DNA from: Streptomyces spinoverrucosus
GTDB lineage: Bacteria > Actinomycetota > Actinomycetes > Streptomycetales > Streptomycetaceae
Length of the DNA stretch: 50,668 bases
NCBI RefSeq assembly: GCF_006539505.1
Contig: NZ_BJND01000015.1
Coordinates: 1-50,668, forward strand
Direction of reading: 5' to 3'
This document shows, in pieces, positions 7,489 through 15,905 of this stretch. Within the stretch, counting starts at the first letter, position 1; every line of letters starts with the position of its first letter. The translations under genes and the position numbers were made by a program. The notes beneath the pieces are model-generated. The model saw only the letters and a program-made list of their open reading frames with translations, did no database searches and was not told the DNA's origin.

Positions 7489-9321
7489 CTATCCTGCCCC
7501 CTCGTCCCCGAACAGGGCGAGGGCCGTGTTCACCAGGCCGATATGGCTGAACGCCTGCGGGAAGTTGCCGAGCTGGCGGCCGGACACGGGGTCGTACTCC
7601 TCGGACAGCAGCCCCACGTCGTTCGTCAGCCGCACCAGCCGTTCGAACAGCTCGCGGGCCTCCTCCCTGCGGCCCGTCATGTGCAGCGCGTCCGCCAGCC
7701 AGAACGAGCACACCAGGAAGGTGCCCTCACCGCCGGGCAGCCCGTCGACGACCGTGTGGTCGGTGCTGTAGCGGCGCAGGTAGCCGTGGTGACCGAGTTC
7801 GGCGCGGACCGCCTCGACGGTGCCCTGCACGCGCGGGTCGTCGGGCGGGAGAAATCCCACGCGCGGGATGAGCAGCAGGGCCGCGTCGAGTTCGCGGGAG
7901 CCGTAGTACTGCGTGAAGGTGTTCCGCTCGGGGTCGTAGCCCCGTTCGCACACCTCGCGATGCACCTCCTCGCGCAACTGCCGCCAGCCGTGCAGATCGC
8001 CCTTCAGCTCCGGATGCCGCTCCATGGTGCGCACCGCGCGGTCGGCGGCCACCCACACCATCACCTTGGAGTGCACGAACTGACGGCGGCCGCCGCGCAC
8101 CTCCCACAGCCCCTCGTCCGGCTGTCGCCACGCCGACCGCAGGAACTCCATCAGGGCGCACTGCAGTTGCCACATGTGCGGCTTGACGGCCATCCCCGAC
8201 GTCCGCGCCAGCGACAGCGAGTCCATCACCTGGCCGTACACGTCCAGCTGCAGCTGCCGTACGGCGGCATTGCCGATCCGGACCGGAGTGGAACCGGCGA
8301 AACCGGTCAGCCACGGCAGTACGGACTCGGGCAGCCGTCGCTCGCCGGCCAGCCCGTACATGATCTGCATGTCCGCCGGGGCGCCCGCGACCGCGCGCAC
8401 CAGCCAGTCACGCCAGGCCTCGGCCTCCTCTTGGTAGCCGGCCATCAGCAGCGCCCCCAGGGTGAGGGTGGAGTCGCGCAGCCAGCAGTAGCGGTAGTCC
8501 CAGTTGCGTACGCCGCCGATCTCCTCCGGCAGGGAGGTGGTGGGGGCGGCGACGATGCCGCCGGTCGGGGCGTAGGTGAGGGCCTTCAGGGTGATCAGTG
8601 AGCGGAGCACGGTGTCCCGATGCGGGCCGTGGTAGCGGCACCGGGCCGACCAGGCCTGCCAGTCCGCGATGCTGCCGCGCAGTGCTTTGTGCGGGTCGAC
8701 GAGGGGCGGGCGCGGCTCGTGGGAGGGGTGCCAGGTGAGCACGAACGCGACCTTCTGGCCCTCGTCGACCGTGAACTCCGAGTGGGTGCCGAAGTTCTCG
8801 CCCCAGGTGAGCACGGGCGGCTCACTGCGCAGCCACACCGAGTCCGGGCCCGCGACGGCCACCCGGTGGCCGTCGGACCTGCGCATCCACGGCACGATCG
8901 AGCCGTAGTCGAAGCGGAGGCGGAGGGTGCTGTGGACGGTCACGCGGCCGCTGAGGCCCTCCACGATGCGTACGAGGTCGGGGGCGCGGTCGCGCTGGGG
9001 CATCAGGTCGGTGACCCGGACCGAGCCCTGGGGGGTGTCCCACTCGGTGTCCAGGACCAGCGTGCCGGGACGGTAGGCACGCCGCGTGCAGGCGTGTGGG
9101 GCGCCGTCGGCGTCCTTGGGGGCGATCCGCCAGTGGCCGTTCTCCTCGTCGCCGAGCAGCTTGGCGAAGCATGCGGCCGAGTCGAAGCGAGGCAGGCACA
9201 GCCAGTCGACGGAGCCGTCCCTGCCGACGAGGGCGGCGGTCTGCTCGTCACCGATGAGGGCGTAGTCCTCGATACGGCTCTTGGCGATGTCCTCGGCGGA
9301 AATCCTGGTGGGCGGGTGCAC
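7489..9321 (-). CDS. Glycoside hydrolase family 15 protein (glucoamylase/trehalase-like)
   Basis: About 610 residues. The GH15 hallmarks are IEDYALIGDEQTAALVGRDG, VDWLCLPRFDS, a NWDYRYCWLRDSTLTLGALL segment and LLSEEYDP, whose acidic residues include the likely catalytic Glu, then GNFPQAFSHIGLVNTALAL. Bacterial members act on alpha-glucans or trehalose; no signal peptide is seen, so it should act in the cytoplasm on trehalose or maltooligosaccharides. I choose GTG at 9321 because similarity to family N-termini begins there; an open frame reaches 9501 but would add a Pro/Ala-rich, low-complexity 60 residues. Cotranscribed with the SDR gene at 7483. Confidence 0.85.
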   Translation of the reverse strand: MHPPTRISAEDIAKSRIEDYALIGDEQTAALVGRDGSVDWLCLPRFDSAACFAKLLGDEENGHWRIAPKDADGAPHACTRRAYRPGTLVLDTEWDTPQGSVRVTDLMPQRDRAPDLVRIVEGLSGRVTVHSTLRLRFDYGSIVPWMRRSDGHRVAVAGPDSVWLRSEPPVLTWGENFGTHSEFTVDEGQKVAFVLTWHPSHEPRPPLVDPHKALRGSIADWQAWSARCRYHGPHRDTVLRSLITLKALTYAPTGGIVAAPTTSLPEEIGGVRNWDYRYCWLRDSTLTLGALLMAGYQEEAEAWRDWLVRAVAGAPADMQIMYGLAGERRLPESVLPWLTGFAGSTPVRIGNAAVRQLQLDVYGQVMDSLSLARTSGMAVKPHMWQLQCALMEFLRSAWRQPDEGLWEVRGGRRQFVHSKVMVWVAADRAVRTMERHPELKGDLHGWRQLREEVHREVCERGYDPERNTFTQYYGSRELDAALLLIPRVGFLPPDDPRVQGTVEAVRAELGHHGYLRRYSTDHTVVDGLPGGEGTFLVCSFWLADALHMTGRREEARELFERLVRLTNDVGLLSEEYDPVSGRQLGNFPQAFSHIGLVNTALALFGDEGAG

Positions 9322-9384
9322 GGAGTGCGGGTTCCCGGGGGGCCGGTCGGGCAATCGGGGGGTGGACCGGGTGGGGGAGCGGGG

Positions 9385-9535
9385 CCGCACCGGTGCTGGT
9401 GCGGCGTGGGTGGTGCAGGCCTGCACCGGCGGGGGCGCGGCATGCGTGGCGAGGCTGCACCGGCGCGGATGGCGCTGGCTGCACGTGCGCCGGTGCCGCA
9501 CAGGTGACGCGCACTAAACCGGTGCCGGTGCTGTT
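9385..9535. repeat. Palindromic GCACCGG/CCGGTGC repeats upstream of the GH15 gene
   Basis: A perfect 16-bp palindrome GGTGCAGGCCTGCACC lies at 9412-9427. Related halves (GCACCGG or CCGGTGC) recur near 9387, 9424, 9458, 9489 and 9519. This is the region upstream of the chosen GH15 start and downstream of the SURF1 gene. It could hold operators of a sugar-responsive regulator, or be low-complexity coding sequence if the GH15 gene starts further upstream. Confidence 0.4.
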
Positions 9536-10323
9536 TCCTCCTGCTGTGCCTCGCTCGCCGCCTGTGCGCGGTCCCGGGACTCGCGGCGGGCCAGGATCAC
9601 CCAGCCGACGGGGACGCCCGCGGAGAACAGCCACCATTGGATGGCGTACGCCATGTGGTTGCCGATGCTGTCGTGGTCCGGGGCGGGGATCAACTCGGGC
9701 GTGTCGCCCTTCGGCTCTGGCGCGGTCAGTTCGATGTACCCGCCGAGGACCTGCTTGCCGAGGCGCTCGGCCTCCTGCCCGCTGTTGATCAGCATGATCT
9801 GGCGGTCCGGCAGGCCCTGGACGTTCTTGATACCGCTCTCGGCGGTCGTCTGGTCGGGCATCAGCCGCCCGGTGACGGTGACCTCACCCTGCGGGGGCGC
9901 GGGGATCTTCGGGAATGCGGTCTGGCTCAGCCCGTCGGAGGGCACCCACCCCCGGTTGACCAACAGAACCTTGCCGTCGTCCAGGACGAAGGGGGTCAAC
10001 ACGTGGTAGCCGACCTCGTCGTCCGCGTTGGTCCGGCGGCGTACGACGACCTCCTGCGCGGTGTCGAAACGCCCCTGCGCGGTCACGCGCCGGTACAGGT
10101 CGGCGTCCTTCACCTCGGCTCCGGGCGAGGTCAGCGACTCCACCGGGACCGGCTCGGCGGCCAGCGATTCGGCGATCACGTTGTTCAGCGCGACCCTGCG
10201 CTCGTGCCGGTGCAGCTGCCAGAAGCCCAGCTCGATCATCGTCGGGATGAGCGCGAGGACGACAAGGGTGAGGATCACCCACTGCCGGGACAACAGGAAG
10301 CGGTACACCCCACGACCGTACAT
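9514..10323 (-). CDS. SURF1 family cytochrome oxidase biogenesis protein
   Basis: 269 residues with the SURF1 layout: an N-terminal helix (about 13-34, WVILTLVVLALIPTMIELGF), WQLHRHERR, a large extracytoplasmic domain with LLVNRGWVPSD and VTVTGRL, and a C-terminal helix containing NHMAYAIQWWLFSAGVPVGW. SURF1 assists assembly or haem insertion of cytochrome aa3 oxidase. It is probably in one transcript with the upstream zinc-ribbon gene (51-bp gap). No oxidase subunit gene is nearby, which is usual in Streptomyces. Confidence 0.92.
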   Translation of the reverse strand: MYGRGVYRFLLSRQWVILTLVVLALIPTMIELGFWQLHRHERRVALNNVIAESLAAEPVPVESLTSPGAEVKDADLYRRVTAQGRFDTAQEVVVRRRTNADDEVGYHVLTPFVLDDGKVLLVNRGWVPSDGLSQTAFPKIPAPPQGEVTVTGRLMPDQTTAESGIKNVQGLPDRQIMLINSGQEAERLGKQVLGGYIELTAPEPKGDTPELIPAPDHDSIGNHMAYAIQWWLFSAGVPVGWVILARRESRDRAQAASEAQQEETAPAPV

Positions 10324-10374
10324 CTCGGGCCGTGGGGTGACGTGGGTGGGGGTGCGGGACGGGTTCCCCGGGGC

Positions 10375-10608
10375 TCAGACGCGGTCGACGATGCCCACCC
10401 TCCCCTCCGCGCGGGCGCAGTGGGCGCCGCAGTACCAGTGGCCCTCGACCTCGACGCCCTGCCCGATGATCTGGACCCGGCAGTGCTCGCAGATGGGTGC
10501 CATGCGGTGGATCGCACACGCGAAGCAGTCGAAGACATGCACCGCGCCCTGCGCGTGCACCTCGAAGGTCATTCCGTAGTTATTGCCGCAAACCTCGCAA
10601 GTCGCCAT
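10375..10608 (-). CDS. Small zinc-ribbon protein
   Basis: 77 residues rich in paired cysteines: CEVCGN near the N-terminus, FDCFACAIHRM, CEHCRV and a YCGAHC pair. The spacing suggests two zinc sites in a LIM- or ribbon-like fold. The ATG at 10608 (MATCEVCGNNYG) is chosen because the cysteine pattern begins directly after it. It sits between the exonuclease and SURF1 genes, all on the minus strand. No function known to me; it is conserved in Streptomyces as far as I recall. Confidence 0.72.
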   Translation of the reverse strand: MATCEVCGNNYGMTFEVHAQGAVHVFDCFACAIHRMAPICEHCRVQIIGQGVEVEGHWYCGAHCARAEGRVGIVDRV

Positions 10609-10687
10609 GCGCCACAGGGTGAGCCGTCCCAGAGGCGGGGGCGAGCGGACGCCGGGCGAGTCGCACACCAATCACCCGTCCGTACGG

Positions 10688-11686
10688 TCATGCCTCCGAC
10701 GCCGGTTCCACATCCCTCAGCAGCTGCCCGAACGCCGCCTCGTCGACCACCGGCGTGCCGTACTGCCGGGCCTTGACGACCTTCGAGGTGCCCGCGTCCG
10801 GGTCGTTGGTGACGAGCAGGCTGGTCCGCCGGGACAGGCTCGTGGCGACATGCAGCCCCGCCTCGATGGCACGGTCCTCCAGCAGCTCGCGTTCGACGGA
10901 CGTGTCCCCGGAGAAGGCGACCCGCATGCCCTGCTTGAGGCGTTTGCCCTCTTCGTACCGCCCCGGGTTGGGATACGGGCAGGCGGGTCTCTTGCGGGAC
11001 GGACGCCAACTGCCCGGTCGGTAGCCGCCGTATCCGCCCGCCTGCTGCCCGATCATGGCGGCGGGCCGCTCCACCCACTCGGTCAGCGGCCGGCACTCGT
11101 GCAGCGGCAGCCGCACGCCGCCCTCCGCCGCGGCCCTGAGGCTCGGCCGGAACGCTTCCGCCAGCACGCGCGCGTCGTCCAGCGCGTGGTGCGCCCGCCG
11201 CTGTACGACGCCGAAGTGCGCGGCCAGCGACTCCAGCTTGTGGTTGGGCAGCGGCAGCTCCAGAGCCTTGGACAGGGCGATGGTGCACAGCCGCTGCCGT
11301 ACCGGCGCCTCGCGCCGCACGCGCGCGTACTCGCGGGCGATCATCTGCCAGTCGAACACCGCGTTGTGCGCGACGAGCACCCGGCCCTCCAGCCGGGTCG
11401 CGAACTCCTCGGCGATGTCCTCGAAGAGCGGCGCCCCTTCGAGCGCCTCGCTCGTCAGCCCGTGGATCCACACCGGGCCGGGGTCGCGCTCCGGATTCAC
11501 CAGCGTGTACCAGTGGTCCTCGACCTCGCCACGCCCGTCCAGCCGGTAGACCGCCGCGGAGATTATCCGGTCGTCCCGCGCCAGCCCCGTGGTCTCCACG
11601 TCAACGACCGCGTATCCGTGGGGATACGCGGTCGGCCAGGCTGTCGGGAAGGACGCTGCGGGCGTGCGGTCTTCGAGCATGGTCAT
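10688..11686 (-). CDS. DEDDh 3'-5' exonuclease with C-terminal BRCT-like domain
   Basis: 332 residues. The exonuclease domain (about 25-185) shows the DEDDh residues: VVDVETTGL, HNAVFDW and HHALDDARVLAE, as in DNA polymerase III epsilon/DnaQ. The C-terminus (about 250-330) has RVAFSGDTSVERELLEDRAI and a TSLLVTND segment typical of a BRCT domain, as in many actinobacterial DnaQ-like proteins. Likely DNA proofreading or repair outside the replisome. The start at 11686 (ATGACCATG) has no clear ribosome site; the second ATG at 11680 is possible. Confidence 0.88.
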   Translation of the reverse strand: MTMLEDRTPAASFPTAWPTAYPHGYAVVDVETTGLARDDRIISAAVYRLDGRGEVEDHWYTLVNPERDPGPVWIHGLTSEALEGAPLFEDIAEEFATRLEGRVLVAHNAVFDWQMIAREYARVRREAPVRQRLCTIALSKALELPLPNHKLESLAAHFGVVQRRAHHALDDARVLAEAFRPSLRAAAEGGVRLPLHECRPLTEWVERPAAMIGQQAGGYGGYRPGSWRPSRKRPACPYPNPGRYEEGKRLKQGMRVAFSGDTSVERELLEDRAIEAGLHVATSLSRRTSLLVTNDPDAGTSKVVKARQYGTPVVDEAAFGQLLRDVEPASEA

Positions 11687-11821
11687 TGAGGATACGGGCC
11701 GGGACTGACACCGCTGTCCGTCAGGTCTCCTGGTCCGCCTGCCTGTTCGAGCGGCGTACGTCTGCGGCGGCCAGGGCGGGTCGGCGCGCACCCGCGACGG
11801 TCCTTGGTGCATCCTCCGACC

Positions 11822-12532
11822 GTGACGGAACCCACGCATGACGAGGCCCATGGAGGCGCGCTCGGCGAACGCCTCAACTGGCTGCGGGCGGCGGTCCTTG
11901 GTGCCAACGACGGCATCGTCTCCACGGCCGGCCTGGTCGTCGGCGTGGCCGGCGCGACGGACGACCGCTCCGCTCTCCTCACGGCGGGCCTCGCGGGGCT
12001 GCTCGCCGGTTCCATGTCGATGGCTGCCGGGGAGTACGTCTCGGTCTCCACCCAGCGCGACTCCGAGATGGCCGCCCTGGCCCTGGAGAAGCGGGAGCTG
12101 AGGGAACAGCCGGATGCGGAGCTGGAGGAACTGACGGACCTTCTGGAGGAACGCGGACTGTCCCGGGACGTGGCCCGTGAAGCGGCGGTCCAGCTGACGG
12201 AACGTGACGCCCTCCGCGCGCACGCGCGCGTGGAACTCGGCATCGACCCCGACGAGCTGACGAACCCCTGGCACGCGGCGTGGGCCAGCTTCCTGGCGTT
12301 CACGGCGGGCGCGTTGCTGCCGTTGCTGGCGATGGTGCTGCCGCCCGAGGACTGGCGGCTGCCCGTGACGGTGGGGTCGGTACTGGTGGCGCTGGCCTGC
12401 ACGGGGTGGAGCAGCGCGCGCCTGGGGGCGGCGAAGCCGGGGCGGGCCGTGGTGCGCAATGTGGGCGGCGGGGCGGTGGCCATGGGGGTCACGTATGCGG
12501 CGGGGAGCCTGCTGGGGGCGGCGGGAGTCTGA
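11822..12532 (+). CDS. VIT1/CCC1-type iron/manganese transporter
   Basis: 236 residues. The family signature LGANDGIVSTAGLVVGVAGA is near residues 26-46, then SMSMAAGEYVSVSTQRD, an acidic cytosolic region, and three C-terminal helices (WASFLAFTAGALLPLLAMVL and following). VIT1/CCC1 proteins export Fe2+ or Mn2+ from the cytosol; acidic residues in the cytosolic helices bind metal. The start is uncertain: GTG at 11822 is chosen, with GTG 11807 or TTG 11804 as alternatives and no strong ribosome site. A potential operator is seen after the gene at 12590-12600. Confidence 0.88.
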   Translation: MTEPTHDEAHGGALGERLNWLRAAVLGANDGIVSTAGLVVGVAGATDDRSALLTAGLAGLLAGSMSMAAGEYVSVSTQRDSEMAALALEKRELREQPDAELEELTDLLEERGLSRDVAREAAVQLTERDALRAHARVELGIDPDELTNPWHAAWASFLAFTAGALLPLLAMVLPPEDWRLPVTVGSVLVALACTGWSSARLGAAKPGRAVVRNVGGGAVAMGVTYAAGSLLGAAGV

Positions 12533-12589
12533 CTCCGTGCTCGGCCGAAGGCGCCGGCCATTGGTGGAGATCGCCAACAAGCAAGCGCG

Positions 12590-12600
12590 TACCGCCGGTA
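12590..12600. promoter_or_regulatory. TACCG-C-CGGTA inverted repeat upstream of sterol-desaturase gene
   Basis: An 11-bp perfect inverted repeat lies in the 124-bp gap before the desaturase gene, followed by a related half-site TCGGTAAC at about 12608-12615. TetR-type operators often look like this, but no TetR gene is adjacent. Weak evidence. Confidence 0.3.
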
Positions 12601-12656
12601 ATACTTGTCGGTAACAACCTCTAGCCGTGGCCGACCGGCGGTCCTACGGTGCACGC

Positions 12657-13541
12657 ATGCCGAACCTCCCCAATGTCGTGGTCTGGTCCATACCGGCCTT
12701 CGTGCTGCTCACCGTCATCGAGATGATCAGCGTCCGCCTCCACCCGGACGAGGACGCGGCCGGTTACGAGACCAAGGACGCCGCCACGAGCGTCACCATG
12801 GGACTCGGCAGCCTCTTCTTCGACCTGCTGTGGAAGATCCCGATCGTCGCCATCTACACGGCCATCTACGAGCTGACGCCGCTGCGGGTGCCCGTGCTGT
12901 GGTGGACCGTTGTGCTGATGCTGCTGGCGCAGGACTTCTTCTACTACTGGTCCCACCGCGGTCACCACGTCATCCGCATCCTGTGGGCCTGTCACGTGGT
13001 CCACCATTCGAGCAAGAAGTTCAATCTGACCACCGCGCTGCGCCAGCCGTGGACGTCCTTGACCGTTTGGCCGTTCTATGTGCCCTTGATCGCTCTCGGT
13101 GTGCATCCCGCCGCTCTGGCGTTCTGCTCGTCCGCGAACCTCGTCTACCAGTTCTGGATCCACACCGAGCGGATCGACAAGATGCCCCGATGGTTCGAGT
13201 TCGTGTTCAACACGCCGTCCCACCACCGGGTGCACCACGCCTCCCAAGGCGGCTATCTCGACCGCAACTTCGGCGGCATCCTCATCGTCTGGGACCGCCT
13301 GTTCGGCTCCTTCGTCGCCGAGACCGAGCGGCCGGTGTACGGACTGACCAAGAACATCAACACGTACAACCCGCTGAAGGTCGCCACCCACGAGTACGTC
13401 GCCATCGCCAAGGACCTGAGAGCCGCCAGCGGTTGGCGTGAGCGTGCGGGGCGCCTTTTCCGCGGGCCGGGCTGGCAGCCCGCGCAGGCACCGTCGACAG
13501 CGCCGTCGCCGGAACCGGCCGGGGAGAGCGCGGCGGCGTGA
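12657..13541 (+). CDS. Sterol desaturase/fatty-acid hydroxylase family membrane protein
   Basis: 294 residues. Several membrane helices frame the three histidine boxes of non-haem di-iron hydroxylases: SHRGHH (99-104), HVVHH (113-117) and HHRVHH (about 183-188), followed by YLDRNFGGILIVWDRLFGSF. The natural substrate in Streptomyces is unknown; lipid or hopanoid/carotenoid-like substrates are possible. ATG at 12657 chosen by family-like N-terminus; GTG at 12627 would add 10 residues. The last 40 residues are Pro/Ala-rich. The stop overlaps the next start (GTGA, 13538-13541). Confidence 0.88.
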   Translation: MPNLPNVVVWSIPAFVLLTVIEMISVRLHPDEDAAGYETKDAATSVTMGLGSLFFDLLWKIPIVAIYTAIYELTPLRVPVLWWTVVLMLLAQDFFYYWSHRGHHVIRILWACHVVHHSSKKFNLTTALRQPWTSLTVWPFYVPLIALGVHPAALAFCSSANLVYQFWIHTERIDKMPRWFEFVFNTPSHHRVHHASQGGYLDRNFGGILIVWDRLFGSFVAETERPVYGLTKNINTYNPLKVATHEYVAIAKDLRAASGWRERAGRLFRGPGWQPAQAPSTAPSPEPAGESAAA

Positions 13542-14263
13542 GGACTCCTCGGACACTCCTCGCCGCCTTCGGCCTCGCCGCCGTCGTCGACCTCACCTCG
13601 CTCGCCGTCGGCTTCGAGCCCGGGCACACTGTCGCCAAGCCGCTCCTGATGCCCCTCCTCGCCGCCTGGGCCGCCCTGCGCGGCGCGCCCCGACTGCTCG
13701 TCGTCGCCCTGCTGTTCGGCTGGGGCGGGGACACCCTGCTCCTGTCGGACGCCGAGCCCGCCTTCCTGGCCGGGATGGCCTCCTTCGCCGTGGGGCACGT
13801 GTGCTACCTCGCCCTCTTCAGGGCACACGGCCGGCGCAACACCGCTCCACGCGCGCGTACGGGCCTGATCGCCCTCGGCTACGCCGCCGCGCTGACCGGC
13901 ACCGTCGTCCTGCTCTGGCCCGATCTGCCCGCCGACCTGCGCGTCCCCGTCGCCGCCTACAGCGCGCTGCTCACCGCCATGGCGTACGGCGCCCTCACCC
14001 GGCTCGGCCTGCTCGCCGGGCTCGGCGGCGCGCTCTTCATGCTCTCCGACACCCTCATCGCCACCGGCGTCGCCGACTGGCCACAGCTGCCCAGGCCGGA
14101 CTTCTGGATCATGCTCACGTACATCGCCGCGCAGTACCTGCTGACCCGGGGCACGCTCGGCGTGCGGGACACGATGCGGGGCGCTCAGGATGCCGGTCCC
14201 GGTGGTCCTGGCGAGCTGCGGCCGGGCCGAACGGATGACCCCGTCCGGCCCGGCCGGCTGTAA
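13538..14263 (+). CDS. YhhN/TMEM86 family membrane protein (lysoplasmalogenase-like)
   Basis: 241 residues, about eight hydrophobic helices, with the family segments HTVAKPLLMPLLAAW and FGWGGDTLLL and the later LFMLSDTLIA. TMEM86 proteins hydrolyse lysoplasmalogens; YhhN bacterial members are mostly uncharacterised. Coupled by a 4-base overlap to the desaturase-like gene, which suggests a shared lipid-modifying role. It ends 12 bp from the convergent protease gene, with no hairpin terminator between. Confidence 0.85.
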   Translation: MRTPRTLLAAFGLAAVVDLTSLAVGFEPGHTVAKPLLMPLLAAWAALRGAPRLLVVALLFGWGGDTLLLSDAEPAFLAGMASFAVGHVCYLALFRAHGRRNTAPRARTGLIALGYAAALTGTVVLLWPDLPADLRVPVAAYSALLTAMAYGALTRLGLLAGLGGALFMLSDTLIATGVADWPQLPRPDFWIMLTYIAAQYLLTRGTLGVRDTMRGAQDAGPGGPGELRPGRTDDPVRPGRL

Positions 14264-14275
14264 CAAACGCCCCGA

Positions 14276-15793
14276 CTACTTGGTCACGGCGTCCAGCGCG
14301 TCCGCCATGCCCCAGCCGTAGAAGCCGTTGTAGTTCTTCGGCCCCTCGCACACCGCGTCGACCTTGCCGTCGCCGTTGATGTCGTAGGGGTCCGTGCACG
14401 GCGTGGCGTCCGCCTCGGCGTACAGCAGGGCCTTCACCAGGGCGGGCGGGGCGTACGGGTGCGTCGACTTGATCAGGGCGGCGACCCCGGCGACATGCGG
14501 CGACGCCATCGACGTACCGGCCATGTAACCCCACTTGCCGCCGGGCAGCGTGCCCAGGATCAGACCGCTGGTCGCGGGCGGCTCGGGCTTCTGGTACGCC
14601 GTCGAGTCGCCGCCGGGCGCGGCGATGTCGATGACGCCGAAGCCGTGGTTGGAGAAGGACGACTTCAGGCCCTTCGCGCCGGTCGCCGCCACCGTCACGA
14701 TGCCGGGCAACTGGGTCGGTATGTCGTAGCACTCGGACGGGTCGATCACCCGTTCGCTGGGCGTGGAGTCGTTGGGGGAGACCGGGTCGGTGATCTCGTC
14801 GGCCGCGAGGTCGTAGTTCTCGTTGCCGGCCGCGGCGACGTTGACCGCGCCCTTCTTCTCCGCGTACTTCGAGGCCCGGGTGATGGCCTCCACGAGCGCC
14901 TTCTGGTCCGGGTCGTTCTTGCAGTTGAAGTACCAGGGGTCGGTGTAATAGCTGTTGTTCGTGACGTCCACGCCGTGCTCGGCGGCCCAGACGAAGCCGC
15001 AGACGACGGCCTCTGTGTAGAAGAAGCCGGCGGTGGTCGACACCTTGATGCCGGACACCTTCACGCCCGGCGCCACCCCCGTCATGCCGACGCCGTTCTT
15101 GGCGGCCGCGATCTCCCCGGCCACATGCGTGCCGTGCGGGCTCTCCGCCGCGCTGGGCCGCCAGGCACCGTCGGTGGTGTCCGGCTTGCCCGTGACGCAG
15201 TTGACGGACGCCTCGCGGTCGAAGTTCGGCGCGATGTCCGGGTGGGTGTCGTCCACGCCGGTGTCGATGACGGCGACGGTGACCCGATCGCTTCCGAGCG
15301 ACTTCTCATGGGCCTTGTCCGCCTTGATGGCCGGCAGGTCCCACTGCAGCGACTGGAGCGGGTCCTGCCCCTCGACGGCCTCCACATCCGCCAGGTCCTC
15401 GGCCGTGAGCACCTTCGGCGTCCCCACGTCGGTCGTGGACTGCGCGGGCAGCGGCGCCGTCCGGGTGGAGCCGGCCGACTGCACTCCGCGTACCTTCCTG
15501 ATCGTACGAGCGAACTCGGCGTTCGCCGAGTGCACAACGATCACACCGATCTGGTCGTACGACATGACGATCGTGCCGCCGGCCTCGGCGATCGCCTTCT
15601 TCACGTGCCCCGAGGAGCCCTTCCCGGGGCGGACGTTGACGACATAGCTGAGCGAGGTGGCGTCGGTGGCCACCTGGGCGGCGGGCTGCGCCGCGGACGC
15701 CGTGGCGTTCGGCAGGAACGCGAGAGCCGTCGCCATGGCCATCCCGACCGGGATCACCAGGGCACGGCGGTGGCGGGGGTGAGGCACTGTCAT
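14276..15793 (-). CDS. Secreted S8 family serine peptidase (subtilisin-like), copy 2
   Basis: 505 residues. A signal peptide of about 35 residues (positive MTVPHPRHRRALVIP, hydrophobic core, ASA) is followed by an inhibitor-I9-like propeptide (SYVVNVRPGKGSSGHVKKAI). The catalytic triad is Asp in VIDTGVDDTHPD (about 176), His in SPHGTHVAGE (about 221) and Ser in GTSMASPHVAG (about 427). The C-terminus carries a DINGDGKVD loop between two cysteines, resembling an EF-hand calcium site. ATG at 15793, with GGAG upstream. It lies 112 bp downstream of its paralogue on the same strand, suggesting tandem duplication and perhaps cotranscription. Confidence 0.92.
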   Translation of the reverse strand: MTVPHPRHRRALVIPVGMAMATALAFLPNATASAAQPAAQVATDATSLSYVVNVRPGKGSSGHVKKAIAEAGGTIVMSYDQIGVIVVHSANAEFARTIRKVRGVQSAGSTRTAPLPAQSTTDVGTPKVLTAEDLADVEAVEGQDPLQSLQWDLPAIKADKAHEKSLGSDRVTVAVIDTGVDDTHPDIAPNFDREASVNCVTGKPDTTDGAWRPSAAESPHGTHVAGEIAAAKNGVGMTGVAPGVKVSGIKVSTTAGFFYTEAVVCGFVWAAEHGVDVTNNSYYTDPWYFNCKNDPDQKALVEAITRASKYAEKKGAVNVAAAGNENYDLAADEITDPVSPNDSTPSERVIDPSECYDIPTQLPGIVTVAATGAKGLKSSFSNHGFGVIDIAAPGGDSTAYQKPEPPATSGLILGTLPGGKWGYMAGTSMASPHVAGVAALIKSTHPYAPPALVKALLYAEADATPCTDPYDINGDGKVDAVCEGPKNYNGFYGWGMADALDAVTK

Positions 15794-15905
15794 GGTGTGC
15801 GTGTCTCCAGTTCGTTCGCGGTAGTACGAGCGGACCGTGCGGGAAGTTTCCGGGCGGGCGTGCGGCGGCGCGGCCGGTGATGCGGCCGCGCCGCGGCGTG
15901 AGCGA

